Source: JBFYKJ01 sp041306005
GTDB taxonomy: Archaea > Altiarchaeota > Altiarchaeia > JAFGQM01
DNA length: 6,012 nt
Direction of reading: 5' to 3'
NCBI GenBank assembly: GCA_041306005.1
Contig: JBFYKJ010000059.1
Coordinates: 1 to 6,012 of the forward strand
This document shows, piece after piece, positions 5,728-6,012 of the stretch. The position numbers were made by a program, and so were the translations under genes. The notes under the pieces were generated by a model. That model saw only the letters and a program-made list of their open reading frames with translations, did not search any database and had not been told where the DNA came from. Numbering within the stretch: position 1 is the stretch's first letter; the number at the start of each line of letters is the position of its first letter.

Positions 5728-6012
5728 ATGGACCTTAGGGGCTTTCTTTCGGAGCTGGAAAAAAGCGGTGAACTCGTAAAGCACGGCAGGGCCGACCCTA
5801 ATTTGGAGATGGCAGACATCATATTCAAGTCGGACAAGCCCGTTCTTTTCGACGCGATGAACGGCTATAGGGCGGTCTCCGGCATCTGCATGGATCGCGC
5901 TCTCGTGGCTAAATACATGGGCATCAAAAAAGAGGATATGCTACTCAAGATAGCAAACGCCCTCGACCGCCCGGTGGACCCGCAAATGGTCGCGGCCGGG
6001 AATGCACCCTGC
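5728..6012 (+). CDS. UbiD-family decarboxylase, N-terminal part (3' partial)
   Basis: The frame starts with ATG at 5728 and stays open to the window end, giving 95 residues. MDLRGFLSELEKSGELVKHG, ADPNLEMADI, KPVLFDAMNGYRAVSGI and the closing AGNAPC match the N-terminal region of UbiD-type decarboxylases: the family opening, the KPVLF-NxxGY segment, and the APC that usually precedes the QEVV-GDDVDL stretch. UbiD enzymes (normally more than 400 aa) use prenylated FMN to remove or add carboxyl groups on unsaturated acids. In many archaea a UbiD homologue is the trans-anhydromevalonate-5-phosphate decarboxylase of the modified mevalonate pathway; others act on aromatic acids. The catalytic Glu-Arg-Glu residues lie outside the window, so the substrate cannot be assigned. 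The gene is transcribed divergently from sufS. Confidence 0.85.
   Translation, partial: MDLRGFLSELEKSGELVKHGRADPNLEMADIIFKSDKPVLFDAMNGYRAVSGICMDRALVAKYMGIKKEDMLLKIANALDRPVDPQMVAAGNAPC

Noticed and set aside
5635..5784. Fifty-residue N-terminal extension of SufS
   Set aside because: It has no family similarity, is AT-rich, contains the promoter elements and would overlap the first codons of the divergent UbiD-like gene. Starting at 5634 gives the normal SufS length.

Overview
The window looks archaeal. Three of the four visible gene starts (serpin, VapB-like antitoxin, UbiD-like enzyme) have an A/T-rich TATA-like box centred about 25-27 bp upstream of the ATG and no clear Shine-Dalgarno sequence, which is the layout of leaderless archaeal transcripts. 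The VapB/VapC-type pair and the UbiD N-terminus also resemble archaeal versions. The DNA is moderately GC-rich with many ATA and AGG codons. A small-genome (DPANN-like) or other uncultivated archaeon is possible, but the phylum cannot be fixed from this sequence.

Layout. (1) Bases 3-2273, plus strand: the 3' part of a large surface protein. It has a carboxypeptidase-regulatory-like beta domain, an HExxH zinc metalloprotease domain, EF-hand/dockerin-like calcium loops, a Pro/Ser/Gly stalk, one transmembrane helix and a short cytosolic tail ending in a four-cysteine zinc ribbon. Its start lies outside the window. (2) Bases 2346-3671, plus strand: a serpin with an N-terminal membrane anchor, a GTEP-rich spacer and an inhibitory-type hinge, from its own TATA promoter. 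(3) Bases 3706-4341, minus strand: a vapB-vapC-like antitoxin-toxin pair, convergent with the serpin, with a candidate dyad operator next to its promoter. (4) Bases 4417-5634, minus strand: a complete SufS-type cysteine desulfurase. (5) Bases 5728-6012, plus strand, running off the window: the first 95 codons of a UbiD-family decarboxylase, divergent from sufS across a 93 bp promoter region.

How the parts may fit. The first two genes both encode membrane-tethered extracellular proteins concerned with proteolysis, one a metalloprotease and one an inhibitor. Serpins classically trap serine or cysteine proteases, so the neighbour is probably not its direct target; a shared role in cell-surface proteolysis or defence is an inference. 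The toxin-antitoxin pair is an accessory insert between this block and two housekeeping genes: sulfur mobilisation for Fe-S clusters (sufS), and a prenylated-FMN-dependent decarboxylase that in archaea may serve the mevalonate pathway. No RNA genes, CRISPR arrays or insertion sequences were seen. All gaps between genes are under 100 bp and are described as promoters or short spacers.
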